From Dyadobacter sp. 676 (GTDB taxonomy: Bacteria; Bacteroidota; Bacteroidia; Cytophagales; Spirosomataceae): 64,000 nucleotides of DNA. The translations under genes were made by a program, and so were the position numbers. The stretch lies in the NCBI RefSeq assembly GCF_040448675.1, contig NZ_CP159289.1, positions 1,984,001 through 2,048,000 of the forward strand, written 5' to 3'. A model generated the notes under the pieces. That model saw nothing but the letters and a program-made list of their open reading frames with translations. It was not told where the DNA came from and made no database searches. Below, piece after piece: positions 26,074 through 34,781 of this stretch; position 1 is the stretch's first letter; every line of letters begins with the position of its first letter.

Positions 26074-26103
26074 TTGCAAATCTGCATTTTATGTCTACAT
26101 TTG
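26074..26103 (+). promoter_or_regulatory. Promoter of the cold-shock gene
   Basis: TTG at 26074-26076, 19 bases, then TACATTTG at 26096-26103: a full match to the Bacteroidota vegetative consensus TTG / TAnnTTTG. Transcription would start about 26110, leaving a leader of only about 20 bases before the ATG at 26132, shorter than the long cold-responsive leaders of enterobacterial cspA. Confidence 0.75.
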
Positions 26104-26131
26104 GCTTTTACAAATAATAAGATCAATTCTA

Positions 26132-26323
26132 ATGGCAGAAGGTACAGTAAAGTTTTTCAATGAATCAAAAGGATACGGATTCATTCAACCATCAAATGGT
26201 GAGAAAGACATTTTCGTTCACGTTTCAGGTCTTCAGGACGATATCCGTGAAAATGACAAAGTCTCTTACGAAGTAGAAAATGGAAGAAAAGGCCTAAACG
26301 CAGTTAACGTACGCGTTATCTAA
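26132..26323 (+). CDS. Cold-shock domain protein (CspA family)
   Basis: A 63-residue single-OB-fold nucleic-acid-binding protein. RNP1 reads KGYGFIQP and RNP2 is in DIFVHVSGL, both with the aromatic residues that stack on single-stranded RNA or DNA. Length and start (MAEGTVKFFNESKGYGF) match the family exactly. Likely an RNA chaperone. It has its own consensus promoter and its own terminator, so it is monocistronic. Whether it is cold-induced or constitutive cannot be told. Confidence 0.95.
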   Translation: MAEGTVKFFNESKGYGFIQPSNGEKDIFVHVSGLQDDIRENDKVSYEVENGRKGLNAVNVRVI

Positions 26324-26349
26324 GGTTAGATCATAATAAGGACATTTCG

Positions 26350-26378
26350 AAAGCACGCCGTCAAAAGCGTGCTTTTTT
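26350..26378 (+). terminator. Terminator of the cold-shock gene
   Basis: Stem AAAGCACGC / GCGTGCTTT with an 8-base loop and a run of T to 26378. It lies 27 bases past the cold-shock stop and directly before the convergent deacetylase gene; the A-rich left arm makes it partly usable from the other side. Confidence 0.9.
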
Positions 26379-26384
26379 AATTGC

Positions 26385-27320
26385 TTATTTATTACCCTTC
26401 ATAAGCGCTTCGTAAGCCTGCTGCGCTTCTTTATCCGACGGCTCCGCCTGCATGAGCGAACGGCGCTGACCGACATCCTTCACCCACCGGTAAATCCACG
26501 AAAATCCCCAGTTTCCGTGATAATGCAAGGGTAACCGGTATGCCGGATCGCCCATCGCTTCCGCCAGGCCGACTATCCGGTATTGCTTTTCTTTGAGTTT
26601 TTGAATTAGAACCGGCAGATAATCGGTATTGAGCCGGTTGTCATGGCACAAATAAATTTGCTTCACCGGCTTGCCAGTAACTTTTATGGCCAGGCTGTCG
26701 AAATACCCGAAAAGCTTCATGCTGAGGTCGACATATCGGTTGCCGATTGCCCGCGCTTCTTCCGGTTTACCCTCCTTCAATGCCTTTTCGTAAAGCTGGG
26801 TGAAAAGCCAGTCTTCGCTTTCGACGGTAAAAGGGGTGGAAATGTAACCGTGCTCCGCCAGAAACTGCCTCATGCGCAACTGCCCGGCACTGTCTTTACC
26901 CATTCCATTGAATGGAAACCGGAAATATTCCAGCTTTTTTCCCTCCTTTTCCACCATTTTCCGCGAAAGCTCTTCGCCTTCCAAAACCTCGTCCCTGAAC
27001 GCGTCGAATCCGATTTCCCCGTAATTGGGATGCGAATAGCTGTGATTTCCGACGGTCACATATGGTCTTGAAATCCAGTCACGGAGTAGTTTTTTGTTTT
27101 GTTCAAAAGCATTGTTTTGCTTCAAATTGCCTTCATTGATAAAAATCGCAACCGGCAGGTTCAGCGAGTCGAGCTTTTTCAACAGCCCCGGCGAATTGCC
27201 ATCCGCCGCATAGATGTGAACATTCGGAACGTCATCGATCGTGACGGCGACGCTGCGCTCCTGGGCGAAAGCCAACGAAGTGGAGATCGAAAAGAATGCC
27301 GCCAGCAGGCAATGTCTCAT
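26385..27320 (-). CDS. Polysaccharide deacetylase (NodB-like), secreted
   Basis: A 311-residue exported carbohydrate esterase family 4-type protein. After the signal peptide (MRHCLLAAFFSISTSLAFAQ) the NodB motifs appear in order: VTIDDV (catalytic Asp pair), GNHSYSHPN (metal His pair), RFPFNG and the late IYLCHD. The start is fixed by an ATGA overlap with the aldo/keto reductase stop (27317-27320), which also marks translational coupling; a longer frame from 27365 would add 15 residues without sense. It would remove acetyl groups from a peptidoglycan- or chitin-like polymer. The C-terminus has an extra helical part after about residue 260. Confidence 0.9.
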   Translation of the reverse strand: MRHCLLAAFFSISTSLAFAQERSVAVTIDDVPNVHIYAADGNSPGLLKKLDSLNLPVAIFINEGNLKQNNAFEQNKKLLRDWISRPYVTVGNHSYSHPNYGEIGFDAFRDEVLEGEELSRKMVEKEGKKLEYFRFPFNGMGKDSAGQLRMRQFLAEHGYISTPFTVESEDWLFTQLYEKALKEGKPEEARAIGNRYVDLSMKLFGYFDSLAIKVTGKPVKQIYLCHDNRLNTDYLPVLIQKLKEKQYRIVGLAEAMGDPAYRLPLHYHGNWGFSWIYRWVKDVGQRRSLMQAEPSDKEAQQAYEALMKGNK

Positions 27321-28345
27321 GGCTTGCCCGGAATGCGTTCGCGCGCCTGTCGTTCGATCATCCACTGGGGATATTCGGGTTTCAAGGCGCTGATTTTGTT
27401 CAACTGATCCAATTCATCGGCGGATAACGCTACATTCGTAGCCGCAATATTGTCGGTTAGCTGTTCCGGCTTTTTAGCACCGATAATCACGCTGGTAACG
27501 CTCTGCTGGTGCAGCAACCAGGCCAATGCGATCTGCGCCACCGAGACTCCGTGCGCCTGCGCGATGGGCTGAATGACGTCGATAATGTCGTAGGCCCTTT
27601 CCTTATCCACCGGCGGGAAATCGAAGTTATCGCGACGGTTTTCTCCGGTCGATTCGCCGTTACGGGTATATTTTCCCGAAAGAAAGCCGCCCGCAAGCGG
27701 GCTCCACGGCATTAATGCAAGCTTTTGATCCTGCATCATAGGGATCAGCTCGCGTTCCAGGTCCCTGCCGGCGATGGTATAATAATGCTGACAGGCCACA
27801 AACTTCGTCCATCCGTTCTTTTCGGCAATGCCGTTAGCCTTCATGATCTGCCACGCCGCGTGGTTGCTCACGCCCAGGTAACGCACCTTGCCCGAGCGCA
27901 CGATGTCTTCCAGGCCGCGCATGGTTTCTTCGAGGGAGGTTTCCACATCCACGCCGTGAATGTAGAACAGATCGATATGGTCGGAGCCAAGGCGAGCCAG
28001 GCTTTCATTCACCGAATCCATGATGTGCAGCCGCGACAACCCGACCTGATTAGCACCCGGCGCCATACGGCCGCGCACTTTGGTAGCGATAAATACATCG
28101 CTGCGCTTCACACCCAGGGTCCGAAACGACTGCCCTAGTATTTCCTCCGATTTGCCGTAAGAATACACATTGGCGGTATCGAAGAAATTAATGCCCGCGT
28201 CCAGTGCGGTTTTCACCAATGCCGTCGCCTCGTCCTGCTGCACCTTTCCAATTACTTCAAAATAGCCATCGCCACCAAAAGTCATCGTCCCGAAGCAAAG
28301 TTCAGAAACGAGTACGCCGGTGTTGCCCAGGAAGTTGTATTTCAT
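27317..28345 (-). CDS. Aldo/keto reductase
   Basis: A 342-residue NADPH-dependent aldo/keto reductase. The catalytic tetrad is in place: Asp in FFDTANVYSYGKSEEIL, Tyr in the same stretch, Lys in FIATKVRG, His in FYIHGVD. Length and the start MKYNFLGNTGVLVSELCFG resemble the YajO/Tas-type AKR12-13 group, which reduce aldehydes or keto-sugars; substrate is not readable. Stop overlaps the deacetylase start by four bases. The 5' side is the long word array at 28.4 kb. Confidence 0.92.
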   Translation of the reverse strand: MKYNFLGNTGVLVSELCFGTMTFGGDGYFEVIGKVQQDEATALVKTALDAGINFFDTANVYSYGKSEEILGQSFRTLGVKRSDVFIATKVRGRMAPGANQVGLSRLHIMDSVNESLARLGSDHIDLFYIHGVDVETSLEETMRGLEDIVRSGKVRYLGVSNHAAWQIMKANGIAEKNGWTKFVACQHYYTIAGRDLERELIPMMQDQKLALMPWSPLAGGFLSGKYTRNGESTGENRRDNFDFPPVDKERAYDIIDVIQPIAQAHGVSVAQIALAWLLHQQSVTSVIIGAKKPEQLTDNIAATNVALSADELDQLNKISALKPEYPQWMIERQARERIPGKP

Positions 28346-28370
28346 GCGTTGTTGCTGTTATGTGGCGTTT

Positions 28371-28698
28371 TGGTCAAGTATAGTCAGGTGCGGTCAGAGG
28401 TTGTTATGTATTGTCAGGGGTGGTCAAGTGTGGTCGGGAGTTGTCATGTATTGTCAGGGTGGTCATGTATGGTCATTTATGGTCAGCAGTGGTTAATGGC
28501 TGGTATTTATAGTTTCTGTTATAAGTAACTGAAATTCCTTTCTGACAGTAATATTTAACAATTCCTGACTACACCTGACCATACATGATGACTCCCAACT
28601 ACACCTAACCATTCATGACCACCCTTGACGACTCCCAACTACACCTGACCATTCATGACACCCCCTGGCAACTTCTGACCATACATGACCAAACCCAA
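28371..28698. repeat. Decamer-phased word array with inverted halves
   Basis: The whole gap between a GroES-like gene and the aldo/keto reductase. From 28371 to 28500 thirteen consecutive 10-bp words follow a loose consensus T-G/T-GTCA-n-GTA (for example TGGTCAAGTA, TAGTCAGGTG, TTGTCATGTA, TTGTCAGGGG). From 28561 to 28698 fourteen words of the reverse-complement type follow, also in 10-bp register (ACACCTGACC, ATTCATGACC, ACTCCCAACT), with a 40-bp higher-order period (28591 and 28631). The 60 bases between are AT-rich and word-free and are the likely promoter place. The right half ends at the stop codon of the GroES-like gene. Confidence 0.88.
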
Positions 28699-29079
28699 CT
28701 ATTCAAACAAATCCTCCGACCGTTCCAGCATCAGGATCGATGACTGGGGGACGATCACATATTTCTGCCCGTCGTATTCGAGGTCGATGGCGTTGCGCTG
28801 GAGATAAATAGCCAGGTCGCCTTCCTTGGATTGGAGGGGCATATATTTCACTTTTTCTTCGGTCTCCTTCCACGGCTCGTCTTCCACCGCCACCGGGATA
28901 GGATAGCCAGGCCCTACTTTAATCACATAACCGGTTTGTACCTGTTCCTTTTCGGTTACGGTCGGGGGCAGGTACAGGCCGCTGTTGGTGCGGTCGTTGG
29001 GGCTTTTGGGTCGGATCAAAACGCGATCCCCTACTACGATCAGGCTTTTGAGCCTGTTGTCGGATGTTACTTCGTACAT
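28699..29079 (-). CDS. GroES-like co-chaperonin family protein, no GroEL neighbour
   Basis: A 126-residue protein with the Cpn10 fold pattern: IVVGDRVLIRPKSPNDRTNSG at residues 15-35 (the GroES roof/mobile-loop region), then GYVIKVGPG and a final VIVPQSSILML strand. Canonical GroES is about 95 residues; here an insertion of about 25 residues between the two beta halves (VAVEDEPWKETEEKVKYMP) and an 8-residue C-terminal tail (SEDLFE) are added. No groEL gene is nearby, so this is not the housekeeping groES. Separated by 92 bases from the MBOAT gene upstream. Confidence 0.82.
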   Translation of the reverse strand: MYEVTSDNRLKSLIVVGDRVLIRPKSPNDRTNSGLYLPPTVTEKEQVQTGYVIKVGPGYPIPVAVEDEPWKETEEKVKYMPLQSKEGDLAIYLQRNAIDLEYDGQKYVIVPQSSILMLERSEDLFE

Positions 29080-29171
29080 TTTAATTGATACTTAATCGGT
29101 AATAAGAACGTCAGCTGGTCCTTCGCAAATCGGGTAACAAATAAATAACAGCAAATGTTTGCCGCTCTCTT

Positions 29172-30642
29172 CTAAAACTGGAAGTAGATAAACTGGTTTT
29201 CCGAAACCACACCCAGAAAATAGTTTGCCAGCAGGATCAACGGAAACAGTATGAAGAACACGGTGGTGTTCCGCGTCGGTATTTTCAGATAATAATGTTC
29301 CTTGATTAGCAGGAAAATGATCAGGAACACGCAGAACCACATTTCGATATGGTTCATAGGCGTTTGCAACGGTTCCGAGAACGAGAAGCCGGCCATCTTT
29401 TCCAGAATCAGGAATGAACGCCTCACCGGCGCCTTGTCGTTCCGGAAGAAAACCCAGGTGAGGGTTACCAACGCAAATGTAAAAACGACGCTCAACCCGT
29501 TGGTAACTGCATTTTTGGGTATTTCAATGCCTGCTTTTTTCAGCCATTTATCGCGCAGGGAAGCGGCTACCTGATAAAAACCGTGTAATGCGCCCCAGAT
29601 CACATAATTCCAGCTCGCGCCATGCCAGAGTCCGCTCACGAGAAACACGATGAATTGGTTACGGTATTTGATCCATTCGCCTTTCCGGTTGCCCCCCCAA
29701 CGGAATATAGAGGTAGTCTTTAAACCAGGACGAGAGTGAGATGTGCCACCTGCCCCAAAACTCCGAAATCGATCTGGAAATGTAGGGCGTCCTGAAGTTG
29801 TCCATCAGCGTAAAGCCCATCACGCGGGCAGCTCCGATGGCAATATCCGAATAGCCCGAGAAGTCGCAGTAAATCTGGAATGCGAAGAAAACGGTTGCCA
29901 CGATGAGCGTCAGTCCGTTATGTCCGGCAGGGTCGTCGTAAGCGGCATCCACGAGCATTACCAGCCTGTCGGCGATCACCATTTTTTTGAAAAAACCGAA
30001 AGCCATCTGCATCAGCCCTTCCTTTACCTGCTCGAAATCGTATTTGAAAAACGAGTGATACTGGAAAAGCATATTCTGCGGCCGCTCGATCGGGCCAGCT
30101 ACGAGTTGCGGGTAGAACATCACATACAATGCGTAAATCCCGAAATGCTTCTCGGCCGCCTGGTTGCCGCGGTACACTTCGATGGTGTAGCTCATAGCCT
30201 GAAATGTATGGAACGACAAACCGATCGGTAACAGCAACTTTCCGCTTCCGGTGGTCATCCATTCGGCAATCGGGCCGGGAATGAGGCGGGTGAATGCCGG
30301 AAATGCGGGCCGTAAATGTAGGTTGGCGAGGATGGTGTTCACCGAATCCTGCACGAAATCGTAATATTTGAAGAATGCGAGGATACCTATATTGGATATC
30401 AGACTGATGACCAGGAGCAATTTCCTCTGTCGCTGCTCCCGCGATTTCTCGATCCAGATCCCGGCATAATAGTCGATTATGATGGTCCCAAACAGGATGA
30501 GGATGAAAACCGGTTTGAAAACCATATAAAAGTAGCAGCTCGTGAGCAGCAAAAGCACCCAACGGCCGGTCCACGACAGACTGAAATACGCCAGCGTGAC
30601 TACTATGAAGAAAACTGCAAATTGAATCGAATGAAAATCCAT
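29172..30642 (-). CDS. MBOAT family O-acyltransferase, reading frame broken in a G7 run
   Basis: Polytopic membrane O-acyltransferase of the AlgI/DltB type, about 489 residues when restored. The first frame (30642-29659) has the N-terminal membrane helices, LLPIGLSFHTFQAMSY, the invariant QLVAGPIERP and EFWGRWHISLSSWFKDYLY. It then runs off into nonsense (GGQPERR). The second frame (ending 29172) continues with FLVSGLWHGASWNYVIWGAL, including the catalytic His. Removing one base from the seven-C run at 29692-29698 restores IPLGGNRKGEW, the normal family sequence. Family role: acylation (often acetylation) of a surface polysaccharide or lipid. It is four bases from the GT2 gene upstream and so belongs to the glycan cluster. 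See findings for error versus phase variation. Confidence 0.88.
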
Positions 30643-30646
30643 CAGG

Positions 30647-31591
30647 TCAAATGTACTCCCGGTTGACTATTTCCTCTTTAATAATAAACAGGGGACGGTT
30701 TTTGGATTGAAAGAAAATCCGGAGCACATATTCTCCAATGATGCCCAGTGCGAGCAACTGTACCCCGCTGAACAGGATAATCACAAACAACAGGGCTGCA
30801 AAACCTTCGATGACATGGGCGAAAAACAACTTTTTGAGCACGACTGTCGCGAAGTAGATCAAAGAAATCACAATGGCCGTCATGCCTACCCGGCTCATAA
30901 ACTTGATCGGGAACTCGCTGAAATTGAAAATGCCGTTGTAAGCAAGCCTGAAAAGCTGTTTGAAAGAATATTTGGACTCTCCCGCAGCACGTGCGTCCCG
31001 CTCGTACTCGTAGCCGACCTGCTTAAAACCGATCCAGGAGCGCATTCCGCGCAGATAGCGGCTTTCTTCGGGCATTTTGTTCAAAACATCGACAACCCGG
31101 CGACTGATCAACGCAAAATCCCCGCTGTCGAGCGGAATGTCGACGTACGAAATCGAGCGGAGAATCCGGTAGAACCAGTAATAGCTCATTCTTTTCACAA
31201 AGCCTTCCTTGCGTTTCTTGCGGACAGCGTAAACGACGTCGTTGCCTTCCTGTAACAATTTGTAAAATTCCGGCAAAAGCTCCGGCGGGTCCTGCAAATC
31301 GCCGTCGATCACAAACAGCGCTTCGGTGCCGCGTGCGGCTGAAATACCGGCCGTCAGCGCGAGCTGGTGACCATGGTTCCGTGAAAGAAAAACACCGTGG
31401 TAGCGGCCGTCAGTCAATGCTACTTGCCTGATTTTGAGCGCAGTATCGTCTCTACTCCCGTCATCGATCAGTACCACTTCGATGGAGAGCGGACTGGCGT
31501 CCATCAATGCGTTGAGACGTTGAACAAGGAGCGGGAACGTCTCGGATTCATTATATAGCGGCGCGACGATTGAAATTTGAGGAGTTTTCAA
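30647..31591 (-). CDS. GT2 glycosyltransferase, GtrB/DPM1-like
   Basis: A family 2 glycosyltransferase of about 314 residues that should load a sugar from a nucleotide donor onto polyprenyl phosphate. Motifs: ISIVAPLYNESE at the start, VLIDDGSRDDT, VIDGDLQDPPELLPE (DxD metal site), and two C-terminal transmembrane helices (VGMTAIVISLIYFATVVL and GVQLLALGIIGEYVLRIFF). No ATG precedes the catalytic domain; TTG at 31591 gives MKTPQISIV, the usual family start, and TTG at 31624 would add eleven residues. It pairs with a GT-C-like membrane protein upstream, as in serotype-converting Gtr modules. Confidence 0.88.
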   Translation of the reverse strand: MKTPQISIVAPLYNESETFPLLVQRLNALMDASPLSIEVVLIDDGSRDDTALKIRQVALTDGRYHGVFLSRNHGHQLALTAGISAARGTEALFVIDGDLQDPPELLPEFYKLLQEGNDVVYAVRKKRKEGFVKRMSYYWFYRILRSISYVDIPLDSGDFALISRRVVDVLNKMPEESRYLRGMRSWIGFKQVGYEYERDARAAGESKYSFKQLFRLAYNGIFNFSEFPIKFMSRVGMTAIVISLIYFATVVLKKLFFAHVIEGFAALLFVIILFSGVQLLALGIIGEYVLRIFFQSKNRPLFIIKEEIVNREYI

Positions 31592-31663
31592 TATGCTAAG
31601 TTTTTCAATGACCAATGTTGGCAAAAATACACCTTTCGGAGCATTATCGAAACATTCTGTTAT

Positions 31664-33361
31664 TTAAGGTATTGTCACTTTTCCAAGAATGCCTCCTTTC
31701 AGGCCGGCGCCTTCCACATTCACTATTCCCAGGTCGTAAGTTCCCGGCAGCAGGGAGGAATGCGGTATTTCGATGTCGAAACCTTTGTCGTACTGCCTGA
31801 AAAAGTTACGCCCTGTGTACTTGTGCGGCTCCATTTTGAAAAAATACAAGCGTTCGGCATTCCTTACGAATGCGTATTCGCCATTCGAACGCAAGGGCGA
31901 AATTGTGCCCTCGGGGTCGTTCACATAAATGCCTTTTTCGCGATGGGCGACCGTCACCTGGCGTTCCACCGGGAATGCCGTCGTGAGCGCGTGCACCTGC
32001 CTGCCCAGCTCGTTCCCTTCCGTCGGATAGCTGTAAATACCATTCTTAACGAGGTGTTTCATCACATTGTCTACATACCTGGCGCCCTCCGAATAAGGCA
32101 CGTGGCCTAAACCGAAACCGTTGTGTTCCTGGTTGTACCCGTTCACCATGTAATACTTGCGACGTTCGGCAATGACAGGAAGATAAGAATAAATTGAAAC
32201 GCCCCAGATCACAAGTCCTGTCAGCGCGGCCACACGCAATGCACGTTTCCGAAGGTTTTCGCTCCGGGTCGAAACAATGAAAGACAGATAGGTAACAATC
32301 AGGAAAAGAGCCGGATATATTTTGTAATTACTGACAATCATGACAAAAAAGCCGAACCGCGGCCGCAACAGTCCGATCACCAGCGCCTCTACCAGCAAGA
32401 AACTCAGGATACCGAGCAAGAATGCATTCAGGTTACCCATATCCGCTATTCCAGCGGATTGGGGAGCATTTTTAAACATCCCAAATGTCCGCTTCAACCA
32501 CGGCACAAGCTGACGCCACAGCCAAACCACCACCCAAACCATCACGATAAGCGCCATCGCGACCGGCAACGCCGACCGTACTACGATGCTTTTCTCGGGA
32601 AAGAAATCGAAAAGCCCTCCCAGGAAAGCAAAAAAGCCGAGTACCGACAGATGCGGATATCGGGCGAAAAAAGCGAAACTCGACTCGTTACCCTGGGCCG
32701 ACATTCCGTAGAAATACAGGCCAACGGCTACTACGCCAACCGCGACCCAGGCCGCGAGCTGTTTGTACTGCGAACGCAGGATCAGGACGGCCGCTCCCGC
32801 AGGCCATACGAAAATGCCGCTGCTCATCGCGTACGTAGCGCATACACCTGCAAGTAATGCGCCACCGAAACGCTTTCCGGAAAGCAAAAACATGGACAAA
32901 ACCACGAAGAAAACCACCGGCTCGTGCTGCCAGCCGCATATGGCCCAGAGAAAAACGAGGTGGTATTGCAGTTGAAAAAGTAGAAATGGCACGGGCAGGA
33001 AATACCAGGCACCGAGACCCGACCGCCTGAATGCGCGCCAGAAAACCGCCAAGGTGCCTAATGTGAAAAGGGCGGCGCCGATGTGCAGGAAAGTAAAATT
33101 GAGGTGCCCGGTAACCCAGTAGTAACCGAGCGTCGCCAGCTTGCCCACCACCATCCGGTGCTCGTTGTTGGGCTGGAAAAGGAAAGTGAGACGTTCAAAC
33201 AACGAGTCACTGGTGATCCATTTATGCAGAAAATCGGGGAATGGGTCAAAATCGTCGTACCAGGGCAGATTTACCGAATAGTACAGGATTACGGCCATCC
33301 AAACCACCACCGGCAGCGCCATTGCCGGGAAAAGAAACGGCTTTCTATTGCTGTTGTCCAC
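31664..33361 (-). CDS. Polytopic membrane protein, GT-C glycosyltransferase-like
   Basis: A 565-residue integral membrane protein with about ten to twelve hydrophobic helices followed by a periplasmic C-terminal part (about 450-565). A short acidic motif right after the first helix (LPWYDDFDPFP) is the type of first-loop Asp motif that GT-C enzymes use, and HRMVVGKL follows. No family name comes to mind; the product could transfer the prenyl-linked sugar made by the GT2 enzyme. Start is GTG at 33361, overlapping the DUF6056-like gene by 17 bases. Confidence 0.72.
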   Translation of the reverse strand: MDNSNRKPFLFPAMALPVVVWMAVILYYSVNLPWYDDFDPFPDFLHKWITSDSLFERLTFLFQPNNEHRMVVGKLATLGYYWVTGHLNFTFLHIGAALFTLGTLAVFWRAFRRSGLGAWYFLPVPFLLFQLQYHLVFLWAICGWQHEPVVFFVVLSMFLLSGKRFGGALLAGVCATYAMSSGIFVWPAGAAVLILRSQYKQLAAWVAVGVVAVGLYFYGMSAQGNESSFAFFARYPHLSVLGFFAFLGGLFDFFPEKSIVVRSALPVAMALIVMVWVVVWLWRQLVPWLKRTFGMFKNAPQSAGIADMGNLNAFLLGILSFLLVEALVIGLLRPRFGFFVMIVSNYKIYPALFLIVTYLSFIVSTRSENLRKRALRVAALTGLVIWGVSIYSYLPVIAERRKYYMVNGYNQEHNGFGLGHVPYSEGARYVDNVMKHLVKNGIYSYPTEGNELGRQVHALTTAFPVERQVTVAHREKGIYVNDPEGTISPLRSNGEYAFVRNAERLYFFKMEPHKYTGRNFFRQYDKGFDIEIPHSSLLPGTYDLGIVNVEGAGLKGGILGKVTIP

Positions 33362-34781
33362 CTTCGGTATCTTTCATGTAAATGGCTTCTTTGCCAAAAT
33401 AGCCCGCCGTGCACTTGTTCCACCAGTGGTCGGGATTGGTTTTGATATCGTCGTCGAGGAAGATCGACATCGGTTTCGAACGCACCGGCGGCAGGTACAA
33501 AACCTCTTCCCGGGAGTTTTTAATCAACGCATAGCGCTGGTACATTTCCTTGTCGAATGCCGCGGCACGGCCTTTCAGCAAATCACCGTATATCATTTTT
33601 ACATTATTACTACGCGCGAACGAGAGCCCTACCGACACCAGCAGCATGGCGTAAACGACGCCATAACGCAAGGTTGTGAAGTGCAGGAAATTTATTTTCC
33701 GCTGTTTGAAATAATGAAAAAACACCCCGATGACGTAGAACCAGCCGATCAGAAAAAAGAAATATACGCAGTTGATCACACGCGGCGTAGGCTCGATCCC
33801 GACCCCGTAATAGGAAGGGAAAAGTTGCGCGGAAAGCACACCCACAAACAGAAGCACCGCATACCAGACGGGGATCGAAAAATAGTTGCGGGCACCCTCG
33901 GAAAGCCGTGAAAGCACGAACAGCCAGGCCAATGTGAAGAATACCAGCGGCGTCCGGAAAACCCAGTCGTAGCCCAGATAGGCCAGTTTTTTAAAGGAAG
34001 AAATAACCGAGAACGGGATATTGCCCCCCAACGGGTTGCCGCCGATACGCGCCGCGTTGCCCGGGGACGCAAAGTAAAAATAGCAGGAAATTGCAGTTAC
34101 CACCGCCATCGAGATCATAAACGCATCCACTTTGCGGTGAAAAAGCACCCTGTAAGCGAGCCACGCGCCAACCAGCAGCACCATAATCAGCAGGTTGGTT
34201 TCGCTGCTCCCGATCACGGCAAATATCAAAAAACCCGAAAGCGTCCCCACAAACACTTTCGCGGGCTGCGTATCCTGGCGGTACCACCGAAGCACGAGAA
34301 CAATCCACAGCAGCGTCAGGATATTCGGAACGGTGTAGGTCACAAATGCGGCCATCCAGTAGAATGCCTCCGAAATGCTCATCATTTTGAGTATGTACAG
34401 AAAGAAAACCACCCCTGCAAAGCCCAGATGCGCCAATCTCGACAAAGTCGGGGTCAGATGGCGGAACAGACTGTATAAGGCAAAGATCATCCCTGCCAGC
34501 AATATGACCGGCAAAACCTTAAAACCGGTGATCGAGTGGAAAAGCAGCGGACTGGTGTGGTTCAGGAATATGCCGAAATAACGGCCGGTCCACTCGGTAT
34601 AATAGAGCTTCATGGCCTCGAACCAGCCGATTTTAAACACGGTGAATATATAACAGAAGTCATCCGCCGGCGAAGGGTGGTTGAAATACGAAAGCGCCAG
34701 CAGCGGCACCAGCACGGTCAGCATCAGGAGGATGTTGATCCAGTTGCCAACAACCCGGTATTTTCTATAAAATCTATTCAT
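33345..34781 (-). CDS. DUF6056-like polytopic membrane protein (GtrII/GT-C-like)
   Basis: A 478-residue membrane protein with ten or more helices. The first periplasmic loop has SPADDFCYIFTV and WTGRYFG, the pattern I associate with DUF6056/GtrII-type glucosyltransferases that flip-side transfer sugars from polyprenyl phosphate. ATG at 34781 (MNRFYRKYRV) is preferred over a TTG two codons upstream. Overlaps the upstream GT2 gene by eight bases and the downstream membrane gene by 17, so all are translationally coupled. Acceptor glycan unknown. Confidence 0.78.
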   Translation of the reverse strand: MNRFYRKYRVVGNWINILLMLTVLVPLLALSYFNHPSPADDFCYIFTVFKIGWFEAMKLYYTEWTGRYFGIFLNHTSPLLFHSITGFKVLPVILLAGMIFALYSLFRHLTPTLSRLAHLGFAGVVFFLYILKMMSISEAFYWMAAFVTYTVPNILTLLWIVLVLRWYRQDTQPAKVFVGTLSGFLIFAVIGSSETNLLIMVLLVGAWLAYRVLFHRKVDAFMISMAVVTAISCYFYFASPGNAARIGGNPLGGNIPFSVISSFKKLAYLGYDWVFRTPLVFFTLAWLFVLSRLSEGARNYFSIPVWYAVLLFVGVLSAQLFPSYYGVGIEPTPRVINCVYFFFLIGWFYVIGVFFHYFKQRKINFLHFTTLRYGVVYAMLLVSVGLSFARSNNVKMIYGDLLKGRAAAFDKEMYQRYALIKNSREEVLYLPPVRSKPMSIFLDDDIKTNPDHWWNKCTAGYFGKEAIYMKDTEGGQQQ

